Assembly (NCBI RefSeq): GCF_004054195.1
Contig: NZ_SBIW01000003.1
Span: 868,001 to 932,000 of the forward strand
Reading direction: 5' to 3'
DNA from: Mucilaginibacter gilvus
GTDB lineage: Bacteria > Bacteroidota > Bacteroidia > Sphingobacteriales > Sphingobacteriaceae
DNA: 64,000 bases
This document shows, piece by piece, positions 42,881 to 52,476 of the stretch. Made by a program: the position numbers and the translations under genes. Within the stretch, counting starts at the first letter, position 1, and each line of letters begins with the position of its first letter. Under the pieces are notes generated by a model that saw nothing but the letters and a program-made list of their open reading frames with translations, was not told where the DNA came from and did not search any database.

Positions 42881-44662
42881 TCAAACCAAGATGGCATCAA
42901 GTTTAATTTCAGAAGCCTGCAATTCTTCATACCAGGCATTCACCAATAACGAAGTCTGATCGGGAAGCTCGCTGAAGAGCTGTTTATAATAGGCTACTCC
43001 GTTTAGGAGTTGCGCTTTGAATTTTTTGAGTTGTTTTACTTTCTTATCATTCAAATCCTTTAGATGAGTTTGAAGGTCGGTTTGGAGATAATCTATATAA
43101 AGATTAAGTTCTTTAATGAACATATGAGGCCGTTTAACATTACGCAAAAGATCGAGTTTACCATATATGTGTCCGACCATCTCGTCCAGTGAATAGGCCC
43201 GGTTGAAGTAAGCCAGATTGGGGCCCGGGCAAATAGCTACGGCTTTGTTTTCTTTGGGCTTGCTGATATTGTACTTAATATAAACCGATGAGCACAAGCC
43301 TTCACAAAGGCAGATTTTTTCTGTTACGGCGTTATATTGTTCTGCATAATCATTCGGGTAGAGCCCTGAACTTTGAAGTTGATTGATCTTTAAATTCTGA
43401 TACTCTCTGGAAGCAGTGCATATCGGCTGCACCGTAAATTCGGTATTGGTACACAGGTATTTTTTGGTACATGGACTCCCTGGCTTACCTGCTGCCATAC
43501 GGGCCAATCGTTGCATTTCGCTGCTGGCCGGCATAAAGTTATTAAAAAGGATGCCTAATGGTGATGATGCACTTAAGTGATAATCGGTTTCTGCGGCAGC
43601 CGAAAGTTGTATTAGGGTCTCCTCGTCCACATTGGTCGCTTCCGGCACCAGCAAAAATGGGCTCCCCCATCCCGTTGCGTCTAAGTTATAGTATTCTATC
43701 AGGAACTCGTTTTCGGCCGCAGTTCCTATTCCACCCTGTACGCATAATTTTTGTTTTGGCGTAGCTGTAAAGTTGATTCCCTTTTGCTGTAGAGCCGGTT
43801 GAAACAGCAGCAATAGTTCTTTCAGCATTTCATTTCTTTTCTGCTTAAATTCTTCCAGTATCGGCCCAAGCAAATAGCCTTCCGTTGCAAAAGCGTGTCC
43901 TCCGCAATTTAAACCCGATTCTACCCGGAACTCCGATACCCACAATCCTTTTTTTGCGAGGAATTTAGCCTGAATCAATGCCGACCTGAAATCGCTTACT
44001 TTTAAAATAATCTTTTTTTGCAGCTCACCATTTTCGTTTGGGAAAAAGGCGTCGAAAGTTTCAAGAAAACTATACAGCTTAGGATTCATACCTGCGGACA
44101 GGATTACAGATGAGCTGAGCTTGCTATTGGCAAATCCACGCAGGGCGGCCAAGGCATCTGTGTTTTCATCTCCCGTGTAATCACCAGCTGCAGTAAAGTT
44201 CATCCGGTCTACTTTCGACATGATGTTAACATCAATTGAACCTTTAGTCATCCCACACCGAAGAAGTTCCTGGAAAATGACTTTACTGGCCCCTTCCGGG
44301 TATTCCATCATCAGATCGTACCCTGCCTTTAGCTGAGAGCCATCGGTCAAAAGCTCAAAATAGCGGCAAATATCGCTGCCGGTTTCAAAAGACTGGGTAC
44401 ATAAGTAATCGAATTGCTTGTTAACTAAATCGTCGATCATATTTAGGTAGGCGGTGATTCTTAGTGCACGGGCATCTATTGCTTTTTTAGCAATTGGTAT
44501 AAAGGGCAAATGATTTTCTGTGGAGTGATATTCGCGAATTCTTTCTATTAGGTCATCATCAACTATTGACATAACGGATGAGATACCATAACGGGCAACT
44601 TTAAGCGGGGTATCGATAGAAAAACCTAAACCTAAAACCGGGATATGAAAAGTGTGGCTCAT
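42881..44662 (-). CDS. Uncharacterised 593-aa cysteine-rich protein beside the cbb3 locus
   Basis: No signal peptide. The N-terminal two thirds have features of a TIM-barrel, FMN-binding enzyme of the nitronate-monooxygenase/IMP-dehydrogenase-like type: PVLGLGFSIDTPLKVARYGI at the start, GLNCGGHAF (250-258) and QGGIGTAAEN (309-318) followed by GWGSPFLLVPEATNVD. The C-terminal part has Cys398, 404, 415, 451, 453, 457 and 478, enough for one or two Fe-S clusters or zinc. It is divergent from ccoI with a shared FNR-like palindrome at 44740-44753, suggesting expression at low oxygen. Function unknown; a redox enzyme is my inference. Confidence 0.6.
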   Translation of the reverse strand: MSHTFHIPVLGLGFSIDTPLKVARYGISSVMSIVDDDLIERIREYHSTENHLPFIPIAKKAIDARALRITAYLNMIDDLVNKQFDYLCTQSFETGSDICRYFELLTDGSQLKAGYDLMMEYPEGASKVIFQELLRCGMTKGSIDVNIMSKVDRMNFTAAGDYTGDENTDALAALRGFANSKLSSSVILSAGMNPKLYSFLETFDAFFPNENGELQKKIILKVSDFRSALIQAKFLAKKGLWVSEFRVESGLNCGGHAFATEGYLLGPILEEFKQKRNEMLKELLLLFQPALQQKGINFTATPKQKLCVQGGIGTAAENEFLIEYYNLDATGWGSPFLLVPEATNVDEETLIQLSAAAETDYHLSASSPLGILFNNFMPASSEMQRLARMAAGKPGSPCTKKYLCTNTEFTVQPICTASREYQNLKINQLQSSGLYPNDYAEQYNAVTEKICLCEGLCSSVYIKYNISKPKENKAVAICPGPNLAYFNRAYSLDEMVGHIYGKLDLLRNVKRPHMFIKELNLYIDYLQTDLQTHLKDLNDKKVKQLKKFKAQLLNGVAYYKQLFSELPDQTSLLVNAWYEELQASEIKLDAILV

Positions 44663-44739
44663 AATAAGTAATTAGACAAGAAATGGCTTTGATCAGCAAT
44701 TTCAATTGCCAAAGTTACCTACGGCCAAAGCTTTTAAAA

Positions 44740-44753
44740 CTGACTACAGTCAC
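44740..44753. promoter_or_regulatory. FNR/CRP-like palindrome (ccoI / 593-aa protein)
   Basis: CTGACTACAGTCAC: TGA-N6-TCA with arms TGAC/GTCA. It is 72 bp before the ccoI start and 78 bp before the divergent gene, a usual distance for activation. Same spacing as the sites at 54705 and 61800. Confidence 0.55.
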
Positions 44754-44824
44754 TTTTTGGCGTATTGGTGGTCACCATCTATGGAAGGCCAAATTCGCAG
44801 ATTTGGCCATTAAACCAATTGCAG

Positions 44825-47215
44825 ATGCGTCAAGATATCACCATAGAGAAAACTGCTTGTTACCATTGCGGAGATAGCTGTATTACACATGAGTATGTTG
44901 TCGAGGAGAAAAGTTTTTGCTGCCATGGCTGTAAAATCGTTTTCGAAATCTTGTCGGCAAGTAAAATGGATAATTATTATAGCTATAACGATCATCCCGG
45001 CGCTACGCGGGCCCGCACAGATAAACGCTTCGAGTATTTAAATTCCCCGGAGATCAGCAGCGAACTGATAGATTATACCGACAGCCAGGTAACTATTGTT
45101 ACCTTTTTTATTCCGCATATCCATTGCAGCTCCTGCCTTTGGTTGCTGGAGCAATTAAATAAGATGAACCCTGCTGTCCACTACTGTAGGGTTGATTTTT
45201 TGAAAAAGCAATTGAATATCCGTTTCGATCATCAACAGCTAAGCCTGCGCCAGATAGTGGAGATACTTTATGATATAGGCTACGAACCCCTTATTAGCCT
45301 GCAAGACGTTATAAAAAAACAGAATCGTACTACTAAGGACAACCTTGTACAAAAGATAGCCGTAGCCGGATTTTGTTTCGGGAACGTAATGCTGTTAAGT
45401 TTCCCCGAATATTTTGGCATCAGCGCATACGAAGCTACATTCAAGCACTTTTTCGGGTGGCTAAACGTTTTATTTTCCCTGCCCGTGGTATTTTATAGCG
45501 GCCGGGGCTACTTTGTTGCCGCCTGGCAAAACCTTAAGAAAAAGCTATTTGGGATAGATTTTCCGCTGGCCCTGGGAATTGCCGTGCTTTTCATACGGAC
45601 AGCGGTTGAAGTGGCGACCCAAGCGGGCGCCGGCTTCGCTGATACACTTTGCGGGCTGGTGTTCTTCTTACTGGTGGGTAAATTCGTCCAGCAAAAAACC
45701 TATCATCATATCTCGTTCGATCGGGATTACCGGTCGTTTTTCCCGGTAGCCGTTTATGTTATAATTGATGATATTACAAAAGCTATCCCCTTAGCACAAC
45801 TACAAACCGGTAACCGCATGCTGATCAGGCATAACGAGATCATTCCTGCGGATGCTATATTATTGAATGGCGAAGCGCTGATAGATTTTAGTTTTGTTAC
45901 CGGCGAAAGCGTACCCGTAAAGAAAACGCTTGGCGAAGTAGTTTACGCCGGAGGCAGGCAAACCGGCGGTGCTATTGAACTGGAGGTGATAAAACCCGTG
46001 TATCAAAGTTACCTTACCCAGCTTTGGAACAACGAAGCTTTCACCCGCCAAAATGACAACGGTAAGCAAACCTTTAACGAGAGGGTAAGTAAATATTTCA
46101 CGATAGTATTGCTGGCCATTGCTTTCGGTTCTCTTTTGTTTTGGCTTCCAACAGATCTGCGGCGGGGCTTCGCTGCCTTTACCGCGGTATTGATAGTGGC
46201 TTGCCCCTGTGCGCTTGCCTTAAGCACCCCCTTCACCATGTCGGCGGCACTTTCCATTTTCGACCGGAATTTCTTCTACCTGAAAAACGTAGCAGTTGTT
46301 GAACAAATGGCCGCTATAGATACAATTGTCTTTGACAAAACGGGTACTATCACTACGGGCAATACCAATGAGATAAAAATGGAAGCCGTTTTATCGGCAA
46401 AAGAACAACAACTGATCTATAGCGCTTGTATCAATTCAACACATCCAATAAGCCGGATGATCTGTCAATACCTGGGTAACCAGAACCGGTTAAGCATAGC
46501 ACGTTATTCTGAAGTACCAAACTTAGGCATATTGGCGACTATAGCCGGGCACAGGGTGCGTGTGGGTAGTTATAAACTGGTACTAGGTTACAAAGAGATA
46601 GACGCAAAAGCAAGCAGGGCTTATCTAATGATTGATAATGAAGCACTGGGCTTTTTTGAGTTTTCGCACCGTTACCGTGAGGGTATGGAAAATTTAACCG
46701 TACTACACCCCACTTATAAGACATTCTTACTATCCGGCGACCAGGACCATGAACGTGAACAGCTTGGTCATTTTTTCAAGGAAACCCCCGATATGCATTT
46801 TAACCAGTCGCCGCAGCAGAAGTTAGATTTTGTGCAGGCATTACAGAGACAGGGCCGGCGCGTGATTATGATGGGCGATGGGCTGAACGATGCGGGCGCT
46901 TTAAAGCAAAGCGATCTTGGGATAGCAATTACTGATGATGTTAACAATTTTTCGCCGGGCAGCGATGCCATTATGGATGGGCGCTCGTTCAGTAAATTGC
47001 CGGCGTTTTTACGATTTTCTAAAGATACTGTCAAAATTGTCCATTTTTCTTTTTTCATTTCGCTCACTTATAACATAATCGGGCTCAGCTACGCCGTCAC
47101 CGGGATGCTGTCCCCCCTTACCGCTGCGGTTTTAATGCCTTTAAGTACCGCAACCATCATCTCTTTTACAAGTTTGGCCACTCATTTCGCTGCCAAAAGG
47201 AGAGCGCTGATATGA
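44825..47215 (+). CDS. ccoI: Copper-translocating P-type ATPase for cbb3 oxidase assembly
   Basis: About 796 aa from the ATG at 44825; the frame is open from 44765 but the start there adds a sequence without family character. N-terminus has cysteines (CYHCGDSC, CCHGC) and a heavy-metal domain (HIHCSSCLWLLEQ). Core: CPC metal site in VACPCALALSTPF, phosphorylation DKTGTIT, hinge MGDGLNDAGAL. Exports Cu(I) for insertion into the oxidase. The stop overlaps ccoS by ATGA. Confidence 0.94.
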   Translation: MRQDITIEKTACYHCGDSCITHEYVVEEKSFCCHGCKIVFEILSASKMDNYYSYNDHPGATRARTDKRFEYLNSPEISSELIDYTDSQVTIVTFFIPHIHCSSCLWLLEQLNKMNPAVHYCRVDFLKKQLNIRFDHQQLSLRQIVEILYDIGYEPLISLQDVIKKQNRTTKDNLVQKIAVAGFCFGNVMLLSFPEYFGISAYEATFKHFFGWLNVLFSLPVVFYSGRGYFVAAWQNLKKKLFGIDFPLALGIAVLFIRTAVEVATQAGAGFADTLCGLVFFLLVGKFVQQKTYHHISFDRDYRSFFPVAVYVIIDDITKAIPLAQLQTGNRMLIRHNEIIPADAILLNGEALIDFSFVTGESVPVKKTLGEVVYAGGRQTGGAIELEVIKPVYQSYLTQLWNNEAFTRQNDNGKQTFNERVSKYFTIVLLAIAFGSLLFWLPTDLRRGFAAFTAVLIVACPCALALSTPFTMSAALSIFDRNFFYLKNVAVVEQMAAIDTIVFDKTGTITTGNTNEIKMEAVLSAKEQQLIYSACINSTHPISRMICQYLGNQNRLSIARYSEVPNLGILATIAGHRVRVGSYKLVLGYKEIDAKASRAYLMIDNEALGFFEFSHRYREGMENLTVLHPTYKTFLLSGDQDHEREQLGHFFKETPDMHFNQSPQQKLDFVQALQRQGRRVIMMGDGLNDAGALKQSDLGIAITDDVNNFSPGSDAIMDGRSFSKLPAFLRFSKDTVKIVHFSFFISLTYNIIGLSYAVTGMLSPLTAAVLMPLSTATIISFTSLATHFAAKRRALI

Positions 47216-47373
47216 ACATTATATACTTCCTTATCGGCTGCAGCGTATTGCTCGCCCTGATCTTTTTAGCCGCCTTCTTTTGGGCGCAGCGGAGCGGGCA
47301 GAATGACGATCTATACACACCGTCTATGCGGATACTGCTAGATGATGAACCAGAGTCGCCGGAAGAAAAGTGA
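47212..47373 (+). CDS. ccoS: cbb3 oxidase assembly protein CcoS
   Basis: 53 aa: one transmembrane helix (IIYFLIGCSVLLALIFLAAF) and the CcoS pattern FWAQRSGQNDDLYTPSMRIL with an acidic tail. Starts in a 4-bp ATGA overlap with ccoI. Needed for cofactor insertion into the oxidase in other bacteria. Confidence 0.9.
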   Translation: MNIIYFLIGCSVLLALIFLAAFFWAQRSGQNDDLYTPSMRILLDDEPESPEEK

Positions 47374-47454
47374 CCCTTATCATACATACGGCTAACCCTA
47401 ATCACTGTTTACTAACTCGCCTCATCTTAATTTTACCACATCATAAAACATACT

Positions 47455-49581
47455 ATGCAGCCTGATAAATTTTACTACGACAATAAGATCGTCCGCAATT
47501 TTGGTATAGCAACCGTTATTTGGGGCATCATCGGGATGACGGTGGGGCTCATTATTGCCATACAGTTGTACGCCCCAGGTATGAACATGAATAACCAGTA
47601 TACCACTTATGGCCGCATCCGTCCCTTGCATACCAATGCTGTGATCTTCGCCTTTGTGGGTAATGCCATATTTATGGGCGTATATTACTCATTGCAACGG
47701 CTGTTAAAAGCACGCATGTACAGCGACTGGTTAAGCAAGGTCCATTTTTGGGGATGGCAACTCATCATTGTGTCTGCCGTCATTACCTTACCATTGGGGC
47801 TAACCACCTCCCATGAATACGCTGAACTGGAATGGCCTATAGATATCGCTATTACCCTGATTTGGGTTGTCTTTGGGATCAACATGTTCGGGACAATAAT
47901 TAAACGGCGAGAGAGACATTTGTACGTAGCTATATGGTTTTACATCGCCACCTTTGTTACCATAGCGGTATTGCATATCGTTAACTCCGTTGAATTGCCC
48001 ATATCTACATGGAAAAGCTATTATGTTTACGCGGGGGTACAAGACGCACTGGTGCAATGGTGGTACGGCCATAACGCCGTAGCCTTTTTTCTTACCACGC
48101 CATACCTGGGTATGATGTATTATTTTCTGCCAAAAATGGCTAACCGGCCAATTTACTCCTACAAATTAAGTATTCTGCACTTTTGGGCGCTGATATTCAT
48201 TTACATCTGGGCCGGGCCTCACCATTTATTGTATACAAGTCTGCCGGACTGGGCACAATCACTGGGCATCGCGTTCTCCATTATGCTTATCGCACCAAGC
48301 TGGGGCGGTATGATCAATGGCTTGCTAACGCTGCGCGGAGCCTGGGATAAAGTGCGTGATGATGTAGTGTTGAAATTTATGGTAGTTGGTTTAACAGCGT
48401 ATGGCATGGCCACTTTTGAAGGGCCGATGCTTTCTTTGAAACAAGTTAACGGCTTCGCCCATTTCAGCGATTGGATAATTGCCCATGTACACGTTGGCGC
48501 CCTGGGCTGGAATGGCTTCTTAACCTTCGCTATACTGTACTGGGTTATACCCCGCATTTATAAAACAGAGCTTTTCTCTAAAAAACTATCGGCTTTCCAC
48601 TTTTGGATAGGCACACTGGGTATATTATTTTATGCCATCCCTATGTACTGGGCCGGCTTTACACAAAGCCTGATGCTGAAAGAATTTACGCCCGAAGGTA
48701 TGCTAAAATATCCCAACTTTTTAGAGACCACTTTGCAAATCCTCCCTATGCACATGATGCGTTCTGCAGGTGGTGCAATGTACCTGTTAGGCGTGATAGT
48801 AATGGCCTATAATTTAGCCCGCACCATGCTGCAGGGAAGTTTAGTTGCCAACGAAGCTGCCCAGGCAATGCCACTGGCACCTGCAAACACCATTATAAAA
48901 GAAGGCACCTGGCACCGCGCACTGGAACGTAAACCCATCCAAATGATGATCATAGCGTTACTGGTAATTCTCGTAGGGACTTTTGTTGAATTGATGCCAA
49001 CGCTCACCATTAAATCTAATATCCCCACCATAGCCAGCGTAAAACCTTATACACCACTGGAGCTACAGGGGCGGGATATTTATATGCGGGAAGGTTGTGT
49101 TAATTGCCACTCGCAAACGGTACGGCCCTTCCGCTCGGAAACAGAACGTTATGGAGAATACAGCAAAGCCGGCGAGTTTGTATACGATCACCCGTTTTTA
49201 TGGGGATCTAAAAGAACAGGGCCAGATTTAGCGCGGGAAGGTCAAAAATATGGCAATGCCTGGCATTATAATCACCTGATGGACCCGAGGCTGATGTCGC
49301 CCGGTAGTATCATGCCTAATTACGATTGGCTGATCTCGCAGAAACTGGATACCACTACCACAGCAGCGAAGATCAACGCTATGCGTACGCTCGGTGTTCC
49401 GTACACGATAGGTTACGAAAACCTGGCCAATAAAGACCTGGACAAACAGGCTAAAGAAATTTCTGAAAATTTGGCGAAAGACCACATCAAAGTAAAAAGC
49501 AACAAAGAGATCATTGCCATTATTGCTTACCTGCAACGGTTGGGGATGGATATTAAAGCGAATAAATCCGGTAATAAATAA
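47455..49581 (+). CDS. ccoNO: cbb3-type cytochrome c oxidase, fused subunits I and II (CcoN-CcoO)
   Basis: 708 aa. Residues 1 to about 480 are CcoN: 12 helices with the haem/copper His ligands in YGHNAVAFFLTTP and GPHHLLYT and HVHVGALGWNG. After a linker and a transmembrane helix comes a CcoO-like domain with one c-type haem site Cys548-x-x-Cys551-His552 (CVNCHSQTVRPF) and the methionine-containing LMDPRLMSPGSIMPNY. The fusion is characteristic of Bacteroidota. High-affinity terminal oxidase for low O2. Confidence 0.96.
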   Translation: MQPDKFYYDNKIVRNFGIATVIWGIIGMTVGLIIAIQLYAPGMNMNNQYTTYGRIRPLHTNAVIFAFVGNAIFMGVYYSLQRLLKARMYSDWLSKVHFWGWQLIIVSAVITLPLGLTTSHEYAELEWPIDIAITLIWVVFGINMFGTIIKRRERHLYVAIWFYIATFVTIAVLHIVNSVELPISTWKSYYVYAGVQDALVQWWYGHNAVAFFLTTPYLGMMYYFLPKMANRPIYSYKLSILHFWALIFIYIWAGPHHLLYTSLPDWAQSLGIAFSIMLIAPSWGGMINGLLTLRGAWDKVRDDVVLKFMVVGLTAYGMATFEGPMLSLKQVNGFAHFSDWIIAHVHVGALGWNGFLTFAILYWVIPRIYKTELFSKKLSAFHFWIGTLGILFYAIPMYWAGFTQSLMLKEFTPEGMLKYPNFLETTLQILPMHMMRSAGGAMYLLGVIVMAYNLARTMLQGSLVANEAAQAMPLAPANTIIKEGTWHRALERKPIQMMIIALLVILVGTFVELMPTLTIKSNIPTIASVKPYTPLELQGRDIYMREGCVNCHSQTVRPFRSETERYGEYSKAGEFVYDHPFLWGSKRTGPDLAREGQKYGNAWHYNHLMDPRLMSPGSIMPNYDWLISQKLDTTTTAAKINAMRTLGVPYTIGYENLANKDLDKQAKEISENLAKDHIKVKSNKEIIAIIAYLQRLGMDIKANKSGNK

Positions 49582-49589
49582 ACGATACC

Positions 49590-49781
49590 ATGTTTAAACA
49601 ATTCACAGAAAACATCACCGCTAACCAGGGTTACCTGCTTTTTTCGCTGGCTATATTCTTCGTTTTTTTTGTTGTAGTCACTATTATGCTCGTCAAAATG
49701 AATAAAAACCATGTAATCAATATGAGTGACCTGCCGCTGCACGACGGCAATGGAGAAACGCTTAATAATAATGAATTATGA
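49590..49781 (+). CDS. ccoQ: CcoQ-like small subunit
   Basis: 63 aa with one transmembrane helix (LLFSLAIFFVFFVVVTIML) and a short polar tail. Position and size fit CcoQ. The stop overlaps the ccoP start (ATGA). Confidence 0.75.
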   Translation: MFKQFTENITANQGYLLFSLAIFFVFFVVVTIMLVKMNKNHVINMSDLPLHDGNGETLNNNEL

Positions 49782-50674
49782 GAGTTTTCCGTATCATTTT
49801 ATCGATCCTGTTACTTGGAACTTCCGTTAGGGCGAGCGCTGCGGACGACACTATAACATCGGGCGATATACAGAATTATATAGGATATGGCGCATTTGTG
49901 ACCGTTTTGATCGTTATCCTATTAGCGATGCTAATGTTGTTACGAACATTTACCGTGCTGACAAAGATCGCGCTAAAAGCACAGGGATATACAAACGAGC
50001 AGATAAAAGCCGAAATGCATCCTGCCAAAAAAGAGAAAAAACCCAAAGGTGAGGCCTGGAATAAATTACTGTCGCTAAGGCCAATGGCTGAAGAAAAAGA
50101 CTTACTGATAGCGCATGATTACGACGGCATCCAGGAATTGGATAACCCAATTCCTGGATGGTTTATGTACCTGTTTTATGCCAGCATCATTTTTGCAGGG
50201 GGGTATCTTTTAACTTATCATGTTTTCCACTTCGGGCAATTGCAATATGAAGAGTATAATACCGAAATGGCACAGGCGGCCGTAGCTAAGAAGCTATACC
50301 TCAGCAAGGCTGCAAACCAGGTAGACGAAAATACAGTAAAATTAGAAAGGGACCCCGAAATGTTGAAAGCAGGGCAGGTCATATTTATCCAAAACTGTAA
50401 GCCTTGCCATGGCGAACATGCCGAAGGAAGTGTTGGGCCAAACCTTACAGATGACTATTGGCTGCACGGCGGCAAGATCAGTGACCTGTTTAAAACCATT
50501 AAATATGGCGTTCTGGCCAAGGGAATGCCGACTTGGGAAAAACAACTCTCGCCAAAGCAAATAGCTGATGTTGCCAACTACGTAAAATCATTGCAAGGCA
50601 CCAAGCCTGCCGGCGCTAAAGAAGCACAGGGCACCAAAGATGAAGCAAGTGAAAAGCTTGCAGCAAATAAATAG
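49778..50674 (+). CDS. ccoP: cbb3 oxidase subunit III CcoP, single haem c
   Basis: 298 aa: a signal/anchor at the N-terminus, a second transmembrane helix, the CcoP signature DGIQELDNPIPGWFMYLFY, a third helix, then a single c-type haem site Cys207-x-x-Cys210-His211 (CKPCHGEHAEG) with Met ligand in KGMPTW. Proteobacterial CcoP has two haems; one here is usual for Bacteroidota. Overlaps the frame of ccoG. Confidence 0.93.
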   Translation: MRVFRIILSILLLGTSVRASAADDTITSGDIQNYIGYGAFVTVLIVILLAMLMLLRTFTVLTKIALKAQGYTNEQIKAEMHPAKKEKKPKGEAWNKLLSLRPMAEEKDLLIAHDYDGIQELDNPIPGWFMYLFYASIIFAGGYLLTYHVFHFGQLQYEEYNTEMAQAAVAKKLYLSKAANQVDENTVKLERDPEMLKAGQVIFIQNCKPCHGEHAEGSVGPNLTDDYWLHGGKISDLFKTIKYGVLAKGMPTWEKQLSPKQIADVANYVKSLQGTKPAGAKEAQGTKDEASEKLAANK

Positions 50675-50675
50675 T

Positions 50676-52049
50676 ATGGATGCATTATTGGCGGTGAAGG
50701 AAACGGGAGAACGGAGGTGGATGTATCCGCTGCTGCGCAAGGGGCCATTATACAAATGGCGCAGCCTTACCAGTTATGTTTATTTGATCGCTTTTTTTGC
50801 CGGGCCCTTTGTTCGCATAAATAGCCAGCCTTTGTTGCTGCTTAACTTTATGGACAGGCAATTTGTAATACTGGGGCAGGTTTTTTGGCCACAGGATATC
50901 TTTTTATTCGTACTGGCTACACTCGTTTTCCTGGTTTGCGTGGTGTTATTCACCATTGTTTTTGGGCGGGTATTCTGCGGATGGATCTGCCCGCAAACCA
51001 TTTTTATGGAGATGGTTTTCCGCAAGATAGAATACTGGATAGAAGGTGATGCCGGGAAACGTAAAGCTTTGGATGCTGAGCCGTTGAATAATAAAAAAGC
51101 GATGAAGAAAACGGCAAAGCACCTGCTTTTTTTATTGTTTTCATTTTTAATTGCCAACACTTTTTTAGCTTATGTAATTGGGAGCGACAGTTTATTGAAT
51201 ATAATTTCCCAGCCTATTGCTGCGCACCCGGTAGGCTTTATCAGTCTCTGCGTATTCACCATTATATTTTACCTGGTATACAGCCAGGTACGGGAACTGG
51301 TTTGCACAGTAATTTGCCCATACGGAAGGCTGCAGGGCGTGTTACTTGACCGTGACACGCTGGTAGTGGCGTACGATGATAAGCGTGGAGAGCCGCGGGG
51401 TAAATTATCGAAAAACGCTGAGGCAATCCCGGTTAAGGGTGATTGCGTAGACTGTGGTTTATGCGTAGCCGTTTGCCCAACAGGTATAGATATTCGTAAC
51501 GGTACACAGATGGAGTGTATCAACTGCACCGCCTGCATCGATGTTTGCAATGAGGTGATGATCAAAATTAAAAAACCTTTAAACCTTGTTGGCTTTTTTT
51601 CTGAAAACATGATCCAAAACCAGGTAAAGCCCAGTTTTACCGGCAGGATGAAAGCCTACACCGCTGTAATCGCTATCATGATGACGGTACTTTGCTACTT
51701 CATTTTTAGCCGTAGCGATTTAAATATGACTGTAATGCGCGGCGCAGGCATGCTTTACCAGGAACAACCCGGTGGCTACATCAGTAACATATATAATGCA
51801 GAGATCATCAACAAAACCAAAATACCAACGGAAATAATTATACAGCCGGTTGACCCGGCTGTTAAGGTTAATTACATCCAGGCACCCGGCACGGTCGGTG
51901 GAGGAACATCTGTAAAAACGGTTTTCTTTTTACTCATCCCCGAGAGCCGGATACATAAAGCAAAAACAACCGTGAGCTTACAACTCATCCAAAACCATAA
52001 AGTTATGCAAACAGTAAAAACAGCCTTTGTAGGTCCAGTAAACGATTGA
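50676..52049 (+). CDS. ccoG: Oxidase accessory protein CcoG (FixG-like polyferredoxin)
   Basis: About 457 aa from ATG 50676, one base after the ccoP stop; an ATG at 50640 would overlap ccoP by 35 bp. Multiple helices with CGWICPQTIFMEMVFRKIEYWIEG, then two [4Fe-4S] sites CVDCGLCVAVCPTG and CINCTACIDVC, and a C-terminal IgG-like periplasmic domain. Reduces copper for CcoI and the oxidase in other bacteria. Confidence 0.94.
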   Translation: MDALLAVKETGERRWMYPLLRKGPLYKWRSLTSYVYLIAFFAGPFVRINSQPLLLLNFMDRQFVILGQVFWPQDIFLFVLATLVFLVCVVLFTIVFGRVFCGWICPQTIFMEMVFRKIEYWIEGDAGKRKALDAEPLNNKKAMKKTAKHLLFLLFSFLIANTFLAYVIGSDSLLNIISQPIAAHPVGFISLCVFTIIFYLVYSQVRELVCTVICPYGRLQGVLLDRDTLVVAYDDKRGEPRGKLSKNAEAIPVKGDCVDCGLCVAVCPTGIDIRNGTQMECINCTACIDVCNEVMIKIKKPLNLVGFFSENMIQNQVKPSFTGRMKAYTAVIAIMMTVLCYFIFSRSDLNMTVMRGAGMLYQEQPGGYISNIYNAEIINKTKIPTEIIIQPVDPAVKVNYIQAPGTVGGGTSVKTVFFLLIPESRIHKAKTTVSLQLIQNHKVMQTVKTAFVGPVND

Positions 52050-52053
52050 TCAT

Positions 52054-52476
52054 ATGAATTGGGGAAAAGGAATTATAGGGGGAATGGTGCTGTTTATGCT
52101 TTTTATATTGAGCATGTGTATTTACATGTTTATGGCGCCCGAAGATGGCTACGACCACCAGTATTACGAAAAGGGCTTGAACTTTGACAAGGATTTTAAA
52201 AAAGAGAAACAGGTTCAAACGGATCATGCTTCGCCGGTTATTACGGTCTCGGGGAAAATGATCAATGTACTATTTAATAAGCCCGCTGCCGGCACCATCA
52301 AATTCGTTCGCCCGTCAAATGAGGCATTAGACAATGAGATCAAATTGGACAGCACGGCCGGAAAAAACATTGCTATTCCCGCTGGATCCATGGCTGTTGG
52401 CCGCTGGCAAATTGTAATAAATTGGGAAAGCAGTCATAAAGCCTATTTATACCAACAAAAAATCGACATTAAATGA
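52054..52476 (+). CDS. ccoH: FixH family protein (CcoH)
   Basis: 140 aa. One N-terminal transmembrane helix followed by a periplasmic domain (EDGYDHQYYEKGLNFDKDF; later GRWQIVINWE), the FixH pattern. Acts in cbb3 assembly. Stop overlaps the next start by ATGA. Confidence 0.88.
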   Translation: MNWGKGIIGGMVLFMLFILSMCIYMFMAPEDGYDHQYYEKGLNFDKDFKKEKQVQTDHASPVITVSGKMINVLFNKPAAGTIKFVRPSNEALDNEIKLDSTAGKNIAIPAGSMAVGRWQIVINWESSHKAYLYQQKIDIK

